A DNA stretch of 64,000 bases. Origin: Ligula intestinalis. Taxonomy: Eukaryota; Platyhelminthes; Cestoda; Diphyllobothriidea; Diphyllobothriidae. The stretch spans positions 10,168,216 to 10,232,215 of the forward strand of contig JAYGXS010000004.1 in NCBI GenBank assembly GCA_036362985.1, read 5' to 3'. Below, in pieces: positions 45,029-57,012 of this stretch. A program made the translations under genes and the position numbers. Numbering within the stretch: the stretch's first letter is position 1; each line of letters begins with the position of its first letter. Below the pieces are notes generated by a model, which made no database searches, was not told the origin of the DNA, and worked only from the letters and a program-made list of their open reading frames with translations.

Positions 45029-45332
45029 GATGAAAAGAAAGGTCTTCGGAAAATCAAGTTGCACTCGTGAATTTTTGAACAAGTATCACGTGTTCGTCAT
45101 CCGAATAAATTAAAAGTGAGGGCTGGGAATGTTGCACTAGAGGTTTTGGAGGCAAAGGTTACAACGGACGGGGGAGGGAAGGGGGGATTGGGTCCGTTGT
45201 AACCTCTGCCTCCAAAACCTCTAGTGCGACATTCCCAGCCCTCACTTTTAATTTAGTCTGACGACGAACACGTGATACTTGTTCGAAAATTCACGAGTAC
45301 AACTCAATTTTCTGAAGAACTTTCTTTTCATC
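45029..45332. repeat. 304-bp near-perfect palindrome
   Basis: The left arm 45029-45169 and right arm 45192-45332 (141 bp each) are reverse complements with roughly nine mismatches by eye. The 22-bp spacer is G-rich. No coding content. It would form a very stable hairpin RNA or cruciform. Confidence 0.85.
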
Positions 45333-46724
45333 ATATCATCTAGGAATGCAGCTTACTTCACTTATCCAGCTATTTTCTCGTTAATTTGCCTCAACAGGAA
45401 CAATTCAGGACATGGGGTGAAATTGGAAAGGGCGCCACGCCTGCAGGAAGTTAGGGAAACTGGATGGTTCTCAATAACGGGCGTTTCGATAAGCTGTAAA
45501 TGCTGATTAACACTCTGGATAGGAAGAGACAGTGGAGAGAGAGAGGGGGGAGGAAGTGCCGCAAAAGGAAATAGTCAGCCCTTGAAGCAGGGACCCAATT
45601 TTCGGAAATTCATGTTCGCTGCGACAACTAAACAGCAAGCATCATGGCGGCCACCACTCCGCTTTAGGGAGTATGTGTATTAATCATTCGTCGGCACACG
45701 TGCATGCATGCCGCGCCCGGCAGCGTGCCACGGCGTACAATGAGCCAGTATGCGTCTCAAGGTCATTCGGCCACGTCCGTGAGGCGGGCGCGCCGGCGCG
45801 TGAGTCATTGTGTTGTTAAACCGGGCTTATTGGGGCCAGCAGACCGCGCAGGACACAGCCTGTCTGGTCTCCTCCACTCCACTGTCGTGTGAAATGACGA
45901 AGCAGCGCGAAACTGGGACGCGCGATAGTAGCGGCAGCAGTGGGCAATTCCTTCCGATGCCCCCGTTCCCCAGACAACTCAAACAAGTCGTCGTCGGCGG
46001 TGGCTAGATTTTGCTGGTTCGCGCGCGTAGCACTTGACTAAAAGGACGAACGTCGGGCACTACTTCGGCAAGTGAACAGCGGGTAGATAATGGGTAGAAA
46101 TTGATAAATAAAAGCGGGTAACTTGACTAGGGTCCGAGTCAAATCGTAGCTCTGTCAGGTATGGCTGTCCTGAAACCTTCCCCATGATGTCGGCGGTTCA
46201 AATCCGGGCGAGGCCGCCAAACTTTGGCTAATTGCATCGAACGAATTACTTGAAACGGCCAACCCGCTCTCCTTTCCTAGTAGATAAATTAGGGTTTGCG
46301 GGTAAGTCGGAGCAAGAACATGTTCGTCGATGAAAACTCACTAACAGAACTCACTCATTCCGTTCTGCCTTGGGACTCTCCTTCGCTTGAGCCTCGCCAG
46401 CAGTTCGCGCGGATTGAGGTCACCTCAACCTCTCTTTCTAAGCTGAGACATTGTCTCAATAGGGGGAATCAGTCACGTAGGGAGGACGCGAGCGACCAAA
46501 GCTTCCAATGACAGTGAGTCAGATTGCCGCGTTAACCTCCAACAAAGATGATGATGAGATCATGGCTATTAACGACTTGGACGCGGACTGCCGGGCCACC
46601 ATTGCACCAGTTACGACCCACAGCGGTGAACGTGAGAGCTACTAATTATAGTAGGTACTTGGTCGCGCGGTCAATACAGACTAGAAAAGCGGCGCATATT
46701 GTGCCTCTACTGCCCCTGTCTGAT
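45333..46724. other. No gene recognised
   Basis: A B-box-like GCGGTTCAAATCCGG at 46193-46207 hints at another tRNA-derived fragment. No coding domain seen. An AG-rich run lies near 45530-45555. Confidence 0.35.
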
Positions 46725-46850
46725 ACTGTCTTTGATGATGGGTTCGAGCGAGAATCCGAAAGGTCAGGCCAATAGAGTTATTGTTCCAGTGCTTGCATAT
46801 TTTCCTGCTGAATTGCTTTCTGGAATTCACTTGTTCAATTCTATCAGGGA
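46725..46850 (+). repeat. Degenerate hammerhead-type element
   Basis: TTGATGATGGGTTCGAGCGA then GAATCCGAAAGGTCAGG, followed by 'GTTCCAGTGCTTGCATA'. GGTTC/GAATC could form stem II. Collinear with 39928-40050. Confidence 0.45.
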
Positions 46851-46891
46851 TACATAACCGGCAACCCTCACAAAATTCTTCGTCATGGTAG

Positions 46892-47295
46892 TATGGTATA
46901 CGATGTGGTCCAGCCGGATAATAGACGATAAAACGTATCCCAACATGCATAAGCTAGTGAATAGGATAAGGCGTGAAAGGCAAGAGTGTTATGAATTATT
47001 TAATAAGGTAAGAAGGATTAGGATATGAGAAATATGCAAGTGACTCCCAGAAAAGTGCAGTTCAGCCATGAATGGGCCGGAGTCCAGAGGCGCAGTCCGG
47101 CAAGTCGACCACCGGGTCCGGAGCTCTGCAACCGAACAATAAGTCGTCGGCTCAGGGAGTGACTGAGCGTAAACAATTCCCCCTACACTGGCCTTGTGAA
47201 GTGGGTGGCCAGTGAGCCAGACAGAGAATGACCTTGAGAGATTTGTCCCCGCGGCGCCTGAGGGAAGCATGGCTTAGAAATACAAGGTCGCTACA
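46892..47295 (-). repeat. Solo LTR, family L2
   Basis: From TATGGTATACGATGTGG to AGGTCGCTACA, with exact GTAG duplications (46888-46891 and 47296-47299). 404 bp. Confidence 0.88.
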
Positions 47296-47329
47296 GTAGG
47301 ATTTATCTTCACTCAAAGACTGGTTACGT

Positions 47330-47511
47330 CTTTGGGCAATCTAGACACCCGTAGTTCCGTCGTCCGAAGCGAGAAGCTGACCACGGCCTCGAGAGCACAG
47401 CGCTGATTGCAAATGGAGTTAGTGACTGGGTGCTCACGGGCTGGTGCACACGAGAGCCAGACACGCGGAGCATGTGAGAAAGGTATAGCTAGGGAATACA
47501 AGGTCGCTACA
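47330..47511 (-). repeat. Partial L2 LTR
   Basis: Ends AGGTCGCTACA like complete L2 copies, but the distal half is absent. No duplication found. Confidence 0.55.
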
Positions 47512-50500
47512 GAGTTACTGCCTGTGGAAACTTCGCAATCCTATCCGCCGTTGAATTTTCGTTTAGGCTTTACGGTCTGTTAGCTGTATACTTTGCATAC
47601 AAGAAGAATCATAGCACATCTGCGCCATTTAGATGATCCCATATAGTGTTCAGTAAATTTTGCCATGAGGCCGACCGACAGCTACAAACGTGAAAGCATG
47701 AGCATCAGCTAGCTGTAAGAAGGTTGGGCCCAAAATCAGAGGCTGCAGAGATGGGGCATGTCTTACAAGTTGACGCCGTTGAAATTGTGGGCTGAGATGA
47801 CGATCACACACCAAGGTGGACTGACGAAGTCTGGATGTCGAGCAACTGTTGAGTAAACGGCTACATATGCTCGCCGTGTGGAACAGTCAACTACCTCCAC
47901 GGTCGACGTGTATGGGCGTGAAACGAGCCAGAGTGAGACGCCAGTAGACAGGACATAATACGTAGCTAACGCATGTGGGAGCGAAACAAACACTGGTTTC
48001 ACGGCGGCAGAGGCAGTACTACCGGCAGACAACGGTGATAAAAATGACAGTGAGATGCAAGCCGGCCGGTATTGGCATATAACGAGAACCATTAGCTTGA
48101 ATATTCAGTCTCTGAAGATGGGAAGACGAAAAAACTACCAGAAAAGTCGGACGCACAACAAACCTCGCCCGGTGAACGTTCTTCCTCATTTAACACAATG
48201 GAATCTCACTTGCACTACTATTTATATGGTATAGGCTTTATGTTTCAAAAGAAGCATTAACAGACTGATAGGATGCTATTTGGATGGACATCTTTTAGCC
48301 GTAAAAACTCTCATAATTGCAAACTTTTAATAACATTTTGAAGAAGACGTAACCAGCTACAAAATTCAGACACTTTTCTACATAGTTTCTACACAATGTA
48401 TTTGTATTGACAACCGATTATAACCGTATAATGCATACTACTTAAGAGATTATTTGCATTCTGAGTAGTACGATTTTTGCTGCCGGTCGAGACAAACTTC
48501 CAAAACCCGACGTAATTCAAGCAACCCTTCGAAATCCAAAAGAAAAACGATTCCTCATTTCGGTTAACATTTCCTGAAATTGATCACCATATGACTGCCA
48601 TCGAATGTCAGCATGGACTTTTCGGCCTTCCCTCTGAGGACCCGAGGTAAGGATGGTTCCAACGATAGAACAGCCTTCCGCCTTAGATAGTTAACGCAAT
48701 AGTTTATCCGATGAGTATAAAGAAGCATTATAAGGATAATAAATAGAACAAGAGGCGCGTGATGCCGTCCCATTCGAAATAAAAAAGGAACTGGAGAAAT
48801 TAAGATGTGACTGGAGTTGCAGCGAAGTTCTTCAGCAACACGGCTGGCAACCCCTTCTAAAACCCAACCAAGGGATACCTGAAACTAGAACTCCGTACTA
48901 CAGCAGATCTCGAACCAATTCTTCAAAGGACTTAACTCGGCCTCTAGATTTGGTCGTGTTGAACGTAATTGGTAGAAGCGTTGGAGTATGCACCGGGTAG
49001 AGACAGGCTTCCGCTTCACAGCGGCCGTGGAAGTTTAAACTGGCAATGCAAGCTGTACGCGGATCCCGGGTAGCCATTGGATATTAACGTGACTCGCCTT
49101 CCAGATCTGATCGCCTATACTTCTGAACTATTTAATTGTACTGATACCCATTTTATGCAGAGGCACGACTCCAATCACGAGGTTTCATTCGTGTCATTGA
49201 CCAGACAAACGGAAATTGGTTAAGTAACTTCAACTTTTTATCTCTCACGCAGCATAGGGCTTAGCATTCTAGATCGGGATTTTTGCCATCCGACGTCTGT
49301 CGAAGACTACCAAAAATCAGCTCTTGAGTATCGCAACCGACTTAATCTAATTAGAGGATGGAATACGGACAACGGTGACCTAGGTGACTCCATAAACTAC
49401 CTGTCATTACACCAAGGGAAGTCATATGGACATGCAAAGTCATATTATGGTTCCACAAGGTCCCAGGGACGGATCCTTCCGCACACATTAGTTTAAAGCT
49501 GCATTTATTGGAATCCTTCCTTACCCCACGCGGATCCCACGGGAGGCAGTGGCAAAACGAAGGAGCCATCACAGCCCGACTCCACACGAGGCTAGCCTCG
49601 CCGTCCAAATTAACGTAAACAGGTTTCAAGCCCGCTTCCTATCACGCAGCTAGCTATAAGGCGAAACCCGAAGCAGTGAGGTCAAGGCAGAATTCAGTTT
49701 AAACAAGTGTATTTGACAGGAAGTAAACGGCAAAATTAGGCGATCCATTTGTGCAGCCATGATCTGAACCGCGCAACACGTACAAGCACGAATGGATTGG
49801 TGGTACAGACCACAACCTGCGCCTCGCGGAATTTACCGACCACCATATAACAGTTTTGAAGAAGAAAGCCGAAGAGAGCGCGATAATAAAAAGTACACAT
49901 TTTCTCCACAGATAAAAAATAGGCAAATGCGAGGTACAAAAGTATCAAATTCAACCGAAAAGAAAACGGAAGCGTACAGTAGTAGTAGATAGAGTACATC
50001 CTCTTCTTCCAGTAAGACACTCGACAAACGGTACACAACTGAGCTGCATATGTGCGGGAACGGGAGCACACGTTGCGCAAAAAAACATGGATATAATTTA
50101 TAAGAAGCCGAAACTTCCACACACGCACATGCGCTAACAGGGTTTAAAACGCAGAAGACGAGGGAAAAGATGAAAATGCAACAAATAACTCTGAGCAATT
50201 GAAGCAATCGCTTATAGAAAAGCCATCATTTAGAAAGGTAATAAACTACAAATTACAAAATAAATCACAAGGGTGAAGCTGGTAGAAACTAACGGGCGGC
50301 AATAGATCCACGCACAGAAATCAATGCAGCAGCAGGCTTTATGTAGGCGGTGGTGATGAGTAGAAGTGTAGTCTAAATATAAGTCAGCAAATGCAGAGAA
50401 TGGCGGAAATGCGACTACTAGAAGGTCCTCTATCCAGAGGACCAAAGGAAAAGTAAGAGGCCAAATCAAGCGTAAATGCAAACAGTGTGGTAGACAAAAA

Positions 50501-50758
50501 CAGGAGAAAATTGTCAAGCCTGTGGAATGAACAAGTGCGTAAATGCTGGAAGTGGACGAGGATGAAGGTAAGTACTCCCGGGACAGAAACAAATTCTGGG
50601 GTTCCGAGCCACGGCGTAAGACAGACTAATAATAGTACTAAATGTAACTGTTTTGTTAAAGAGAGAGGGAAGTAAGCTGGGTCCCGTGGAATTGATCAGA
50701 AAAAAAAACAGGAAAATGAGAAGTTACTTAGACAAAGGAAAAAAACAAACTAGTCAAT
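47512..50758. other. No gene recognised; AT-rich repeat at 48190-48560
   Basis: 48190-48560 is a copy of the AT-rich dispersed repeat seen at 12552 and 28130. Antisense frames at 49736-50207 overlap one another and have no domain. The 3' untranslated region of the minus-strand gene at 50759 presumably lies in the right-hand part. Confidence 0.4.
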
Positions 50759-53700
50759 CTATTCACGCGACTGATCGTCCATGTCCACGTGCGTTTTTGT
50801 CGGGGCGCGGACGGCAGAATCGGTGGCACAACTACTTGAACTGCTGGAAGTCGGTATGTCTGAAAAATGGTCCATATTCTCGTCGATGCTGCGTGCTGTC
50901 ATCGGCGCCTCAGTTATATCGGCCAAGAAAGCCTCCGGTCCACCAAAGCCATTCAGTTGTTTTAGACCGAAGCCTTTGTTGCTATTGTTACTGATTCCAG
51001 GCCCACCACCACCACAACCGGTTGTCAACTTTCTTTCACAGTCCGTAAGGATTTGAAGATTAGTGTTGCGACCTCCGCATAAAATCACGCAGACGTTTGC
51101 TGGACGAGGAATTACGTTTTCCTGTTGCAGTTTGGCGATGGCCCCGGAATAAACGGCTGATAGAGCCGCTCCACACGCGGGCTCAATAAGCATCCCGTGG
51201 TCATCTGAAATGTGATCCATAAAAACCATTTTTACTACTGACATTGACCACAAGAACACACGAGCTACTTCCATTAACATATTGGTGAGCTGATAGAAAT
51301 TGCACAAAAGCAGTGAAGCACCACCTTAATTAGCAAAAACATGCATCACAATATATATAAACAAGTTGGTTGTTCAGGCCGTATATTTGTATTACCTGCA
51401 TATGCTCTGCTTACCTGCACCAAACGTTATTATCTAAAGACCGTATAAAATCTGAAAAAATTAGACGACCGCACAGCGCCGGTTACAAATAAAAACGGTT
51501 GTACGAATCACACATGAATTTCATTAATACACAACCTAGCTCCAGAGTAGCCAAAAAACGCGAGTAAGGTCAGGCTGGAAGTTAGCTAATGCTATTTTGG
51601 CCTACTAGCGGCATACAAATAATTGTTGTCGTGGAATACAATTTAAATAGCGTAAGAGACTCACCGAGAAAGCGACGAGCGGCTTGAACTGCTTCCTGAT
51701 CAGAACAGGTGATGGCAGTTACTGGATGACATTGGATCATGCTCCATGCACGCAGAGACAGTGAAGGCGCGCACAGAGAAGTTGCAACACTGGTGCATTT
51801 GGGCATAACGACGGGATGACCAGCGGCCACGGAGCGAGAGAGACAATCAGCTCCCTCAGTTTCAACGGCCAGAATGTGAGTAGTGGACCAACTGCGATTC
51901 CAAAGACCTTGGATTAAGCCAGACAGAAGGCCACCACCGCCGACGGATACAACAATAAGGTCGGGTTGCTGGCCTGCGGGCAACTCTTCAATAATAGACT
52001 CGTATCCGGTCCAGACATCTGCTTGGTCATATGGATGAAGAAATCGGACCACCGAGTCGGTAGTCCCGTTAATCTGCTGTAACTGTTCGTTGGCATCGTT
52101 GACCATTTGCTCGGCGCGACGAGAGGCTTCCGAGAGGGAAGATCCAAATGAAACCAACTTTGCTGAAGGCGCCTCGATGGACAAGCGTTTTCTTGTAAGC
52201 GATTCATTGCCCTCTGGTGTAACAACGGTACATGCCATGCCTAAGGACTGAGCAGCAAACGCGGCAGCAACTCCGGCATTTCCCGTGCTAGGACAGACGA
52301 TGTGTTGGGCGCCACCGAGAGACGCAAACTAAACCAAAACAAAAAGATTTATATAGGGCAAAACAAACGACCATGTGTGAGACAAAGATTGAATTAAGCA
52401 TACCTTGCGGCAAGCATATTCTATTCCACGGAACAGGACTGATCCAGTTGGTTGAAGGTTCTCCAACTTCAAGTAAACGTTTGCTCTTCCCCCTTTAGCA
52501 GACACTGCGGCTGAAAGCTGAGTGCTGAGAAGTAGCGGAGTTGATATTGACAGTTTTTTAGGGACTGTTAGGTCCTGTGCTCGAAGTGTACTGCGAAACT
52601 GATCGACAGAAGTAAGGTGCATTAAAGATGCGCCAGAATTCCACGGCATTTGCGATCCAAGGTCCGGCTTTCCAACTAAGTCCATACCCTGATGAACTTG
52701 CTTTGTGAAGAGAGACTGCGTGTCCGGTGAAGAAATTCGATCGACAACTGAACGGGAGATGCCATTGGCTACGGCGCCTCCGTCAAGAAGTTCTGTAAAG
52801 TCGACGTTGTCAAGTAGATTGGATCCAGTATATGCTTAGAAGAAAGATGAGAATATTAGACTTGGAAGCCAAATGACACTGTAAAAAGTGACCAATCGGA
52901 AATAGTTTAATGGAATCTAGGATGAACATGTGGGCGAAGAGGCAGACGCACAGAGCAAGACCAATAGAGTATGCATATAATTACAAGTCAGCCGGCCGAA
53001 GTTGGATGGCCAACAACTGGATGGCAAGAAACTGAACTATAGACTCAAACGTTAGCGCAAAAATCTAACACTCATTTGCCGAGCTTATCGCGGTGAACCG
53101 TATCAAAATGGTAACATGTCATAGATCAATGACCGGAAGTCTCAAATGGCACATTGGTTGCAACCACTTCAACAAAAAACGAAAGGAGCAGTACTTACTT
53201 TTGTTGCGTATAATCGGTCGCGGCTGCAAAGAAGTAAGCGAGGGTAGGGCATTTTCGTTTGGCTCAATAGCCTCAAGGGCAGAACGTGAATGACTCATTT
53301 TTAGAAGGCCGTTTGAGACTGTACAAGCTGAGCCCGGAAGACCGAGTTTATCTTGTAAATGGCACTGTGCAACAGATATCTGGCGAGGCTGCAAGCTAGC
53401 GAGACTGCTGCAATCACTGCCGACACGCGAGTTAAGATAAAACATATCGAATGTCTCTCTGGTAACCGGACCGATGAGGCGTAAACAGAGAGGAGTTGGG
53501 CAATCAGGCAGTTGGAGTCCGTTTAGACGACCAATCGCTGTATCACAACTAAAAACAACTGTAAGTAGCGAAAAGCGACAAACCTTGAGCGCTCTTCGAA
53601 AATGATGGATGTCATGGGACCTTTTGAAGAAAGCTGGCTTCGAGTGCCAAATAAATTTGCCTCCGTAGTGTTGCAGTTAAGGTCAGCGAGAGCGCTAGTG

Positions 53701-54401
53701 GCGGTCTTCATGGCGTCCGATGGTAGGAACCGAACCCAAAGAATACGACCAAAATGCGAGAACAAACGCTAAGACAATAAAATGGTAATGAACTAACTTA
53801 CCATAATATCAGATTCGGACACCTCCAAAGGTAATCCTGCAACGCAAATCTCCCACCCAAGTACGTTTTCAGAAGGTTCATTGCCACAACTGACACTTCC
53901 TATATCACCAGAGGGTGTTCGTTGACCCGAAAGGTATCGCCGACCGCCAGAGCTGGCATAGGCAACCCGTAGTCGCTTGCTTTCGGTCTCATAACCGTGG
54001 TAAGTCTGTATAGCAAGAGCTGCGTGCTGGGGTGATATATAATCGACAAATCCATAACACAAACTGGCACCAGTGTTCTGGGAGAGTGAGGATAAAATGT
54101 TAATTACCTTGTCACGAATAAGCTTGCACTGGCGAATAGGTCCCAATCGCTCAAAAAGACGTTGTAGGTCACTCTGGTCATAGCTTTGTGGGAGATAATT
54201 AATTATAAGATTAGTTCTTGAGCGATCTTCAACGCCCCCCGTAGAAGTAAGCCAGCTCGGCGGGAGGCACAAAGATTTCAAGGCCGTTCCTATGTCCGCG
54301 TTAGGATGTGTGCCAGAGTCCGTCATAGATGATGCAAAGACAGAACTACTTTCAGAAGAAAACAGGTTGTTTACTGGTCCGGCAGAGAAGCCCGGCAACA
54401 T
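50759..54401 (-). CDS. Predicted fusion: ELAV-like RRM1-RRM2 plus serine/threonine dehydratase-like domain
   Basis: Exons (minus): 54401-54108, 54077-53802, 53768-53584, 53548-53199, 52834-52404, 52328-51665, 51204-50759. All introns are GT-AG, phases agree, and the total is 2646 nt (881 codons plus stop). RRM1 is at about residues 63-140 with RNP2 'LIINYLP' and RNP1 'LCYGFVDY', close to ELAV/Hu. RRM2 is about 174-280 ('ICVAGLP'; degenerate RNP1 'MTSIIFEE'). A Ser/Leu-rich linker leads to a PLP fold-type II domain from about 475: 'NVYLKLENLQPTGS', 'CPSTGNAGVAAA', 'VSVGGGGLLSGL', 'EPACGAALSAVYSG' and 'ILCGGRN'. Where relatives have S-F-K-(I/L)-R-G, this has SVLFRG (500-505), so the PLP lysine is missing. 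A Ser-rich tail ends the protein. Alternative: two genes, with a trans-splice acceptor at 52835 and the second starting at ATG 52685. Confidence 0.72.
52835..53198 (-). other. Intron joining RRM part to dehydratase part
   Basis: 364 nt. The donor GTAAGTAC follows exon residue 'IIRNK' plus one base; the acceptor TTCTAAG precedes 'CA TAT ACT', completing a Thr codon. Without splicing, translation would stop at 53119, so this intron decides whether the two halves form one protein. Confidence 0.65.
53549..53583 (-). other. 35-nt intron
   Basis: GTTTGTCG...TTTTTAG. Splicing joins 'FEERS' to 'SCDTAIGRLNG', restoring the conserved end of RRM2. The downstream CAG at the alternative acceptor would break the frame. 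Confidence 0.75.
53769..53801 (-). other. 33-nt intron
   Basis: GTAAGTTAG...TTGTCTTAG. Joins 'SESDIM' to 'RLFSHFGRILW' in phase 0, as RRM2 requires. Confidence 0.8.
54078..54107 (-). other. 30-nt intron
   Basis: GTAATTAACA...CACTCTCCCAG. Removal joins 'KLIRDK' to 'NTGASLCYGF', exactly the ELAV-type spacing between beta strands. Being a multiple of three without a stop, its retention would add ten residues in that loop. Confidence 0.78.
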
Positions 54402-55149
54402 GACTAGACACGCCGAGACGCCAAATTTGAATTTGTCTTTTAGGGAGGGTGAAAACTATCCATTAAAACAAGCACTCGTAGCACCTACTGGTTACTTCAT
54501 CTGTGCAACTTATAATTCACAAACTTTGTCTTCGTTAGTAAGAGAATTACCATGAGCAGATACTTTGTTTAAATTTTGAAAATTGGCATTTTGTAACATG
54601 CATTTTTGAGAGTCTGTTAGTCGCCAGGAGGGTTTTTGTCTCCGTTGTCATTGGTAATGGGTTTTGGATCTTCCAGAAGTTAATGTAAGCACTTTATCAA
54701 CGAGTCGATATAATTCCTCATGACTCACGTCCGATATAAAATAGAGTGTTTATGATAACTCAATAATGAATCTTTATGTGCAAGTTTATAAGCAGAGCCA
54801 AAAATTATCTGCCACCGACAGGAAATCCACTGAGACGGGTAAAAAATACGAAGAGAAAATAAAAAGAGAACATTATTAAAAGATCGCTTCCCAAAAGATC
54901 ATATTAAAGTCAATTTAGTCGGAGCGTATGCACTTACAGGATCGGCGATTGATGTTCGTTCTCCGCACCAGCGTTTACTGTGCAGTTTGATAGGTAGCGA
55001 TCCCAAACTTATTATAGGGGTCGATAATTTCCTCTTTTGTCCTTCGCAAGGGCAACAGTGAGCAAGTCGAACAGTCTTATGGACTAGATGCTCATAGGTT
55101 TCAGGCTCAGACTGACCACACTTCTCTTATTCGTTAAAGATTGTGTACA
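54402..55149. other. Upstream region of the fusion gene
   Basis: The frame upstream of ATG 54401 reaches an in-frame TAG within about 60 nt, supporting this start. Beyond, the sequence is AT-rich with no identifiable promoter element. Confidence 0.4.
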
Positions 55150-56130
55150 AGAAATGGACTGTTAATGTCAGTCAGTCAGTCAGTATATTTGAGGGAAAAA
55201 TAGGCTTGCGCCTTTGAACTCCCCATTTGTCACATCAAAATCTCAAGAATTATGAACAATTTTAACAAGTTTTCAGTCAGGAAAATATAGACAGTCACAT
55301 GGTGCAGTGGTGTTTCAAGGTTAATTTGTCACATAGTTCACGTGGTATTGTAGCATGTGTATATCAGGTCAGTGTTTGAATATCTCCACAGATTGGGACA
55401 TAACAATCGCCTCGGGAAGGTAATTCCACGGGTCCACGACACGATTAGAGAAAAAATTCTTCCGTTCATCCAATCGTCTTTGGGGCACATACAGTTTGAA
55501 AGGATGCCCCCGGAGATTAATTGTAGTGGCAAGTTGGAAGAAATCGTCACACATGAGAGCGCAGTCACAGCCACGCACGATACGGAAGGTTTGTATCAAA
55601 TCTCCGCGTAACTGCCTATAACTCAAAGGATAGAGATTAAGGTTATTTAGGCGGATCTCATATGGTAGTGAACCTTGGCCTCTTACTTATTTTGTTGCTC
55701 ACCGCTGCACCCTCTCAAGTACGTTATAATCCTGCCGCATCCACGGTCTCCAGGCTTGAATCGCGTATTCAAGATGTGGCCTTATGAAGGTACCGAAGAT
55801 TTTCGAGAAACGGTCTTGATCAAAAACCGTAAATGCCCGCTTGATGGTGTACAACATTGAAGTTGCAGTTTTAGCCGCCTTACAACATTGTGTAGAAGGT
55901 TTGAGATTGTCTGTCACCCAGATGCCGATATCCTTATGTATTTCTGTTTCTTGCAGAAGGATTCCGTTCAGATGGTAGGGTCGCTTATAAGGCACCGCAT
56001 TTCAATTTCCCAGGCGCAGCAGAGTGCATTTGATAGAATTGAAGGACAGCAGCCATCTATGCGACCAATCGTTTAATCTACAAAGATTTTCCTGGAAGTT
56101 ATCTTCATCGGCAGCATATTTGTAAGAAAA
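55150..56130 (-). pseudogene. Non-LTR (CR1/jockey-like) RT C-terminal region
   Basis: Antisense: 'DNFQENLCRLNDWSHRW', 'LLSFNSIKCTLLRLGN', a stop, then 'YKRPYHLNG', 'GTFIRPHLEYAIQAWRPW', 'NVLERVQR', stops, and 'LYPLSYRQLRGDLIQTF' with 'LRGHPFKLYVPQRRLDERKN' and 'FFSNRVVDPWNYLPEAIV'. This is the RT thumb and C-terminal end of a non-LTR element. The catalytic box and everything 5' of it are missing. The 3' end at about 55165 has a GTCA tandem tail. Confidence 0.8.
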
Positions 56131-56388
56131 TATGGAATTTCATCCATAATTCTGCTAAGGAAAACGACATTTAAGAAAATCTTCGCCAATTGAATGAGAG
56201 CTCTCGTACATTCCCTTCAGCTTTTAAGCCGAAAAATGTGCCCTGCTGCGCCTGGGAATTATAAATCGGGTTCCCGATACGCGGCCCAACTATGTAAAAG
56301 CAGGGTCACTCCACGAAGCCCAAACGCAGAAAGATCGCGCTATTGAAATGTCAACATAAATCCTTCCACACAATGCTCTGATGCGGCT

Positions 56389-56915
56389 TGTGGGCTCTTG
56401 GCTCAACTTATGCGTTGTTTAAACTTATCAATAACCAATTTTGTTTAAACTCAAATACAACACACAAACACATTTTCGGTTTTGACGCGTGCCAGCAACT
56501 GTCTTGCTAAACACACTCCACAGCTCAATTCTCTCCGTACCTGCCGCTGTTTATTTTGCCCTTCAACGAAACCTCTCTGGTGATCATTCTCGGGCTCAGG
56601 AGAATCCAACAACAATTTGCAAACGATAACTTCCTCAATTTGCACAAGCGCGGCCCAACGAACTTGGATCCTGATCTTCACGGAGTCATCCTTTGGCGAG
56701 TCGAAAGCTTGACTACTGCCGGCTAGGACCGTGAAGGATCTAAGTGACTTGTATCATTTCTAATCTTCATCGTCATCCTCATATACCGGTTTTGACAATT
56801 TTTTCCATTAGAATAGTCTAGTTAATCACTTACTAGCAGTTAGACTACCTTAGAAAGTTTTCCATTGTGTATTTGCCAAGACGTTTTGTATATTTGTAGT
56901 GATATAGCCTCTACA
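56389..56915 (+). repeat. 5' LTR of gypsy element 2
   Basis: TGTGGGCTCTTGGC to GATATAGCCTCTACA; pairs with 62489-63012. Confidence 0.92.
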
Positions 56916-57012
56916 AATTTGGTGAGCCCATTTTTATTATCATCCACGGCTTATGATTTATTCCATTCACCTGTTTTTCGCGTTTGACTCTGCCGTTCAT
57001 ACGTTTTTGAAC

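Noticed and set aside
49736..50592. Hydrophobic minus-strand frames that could be membrane proteins
   Set aside because: Three overlapping frames of similar length, no consistent motif, no start context; likely 3' flank of the fusion gene.
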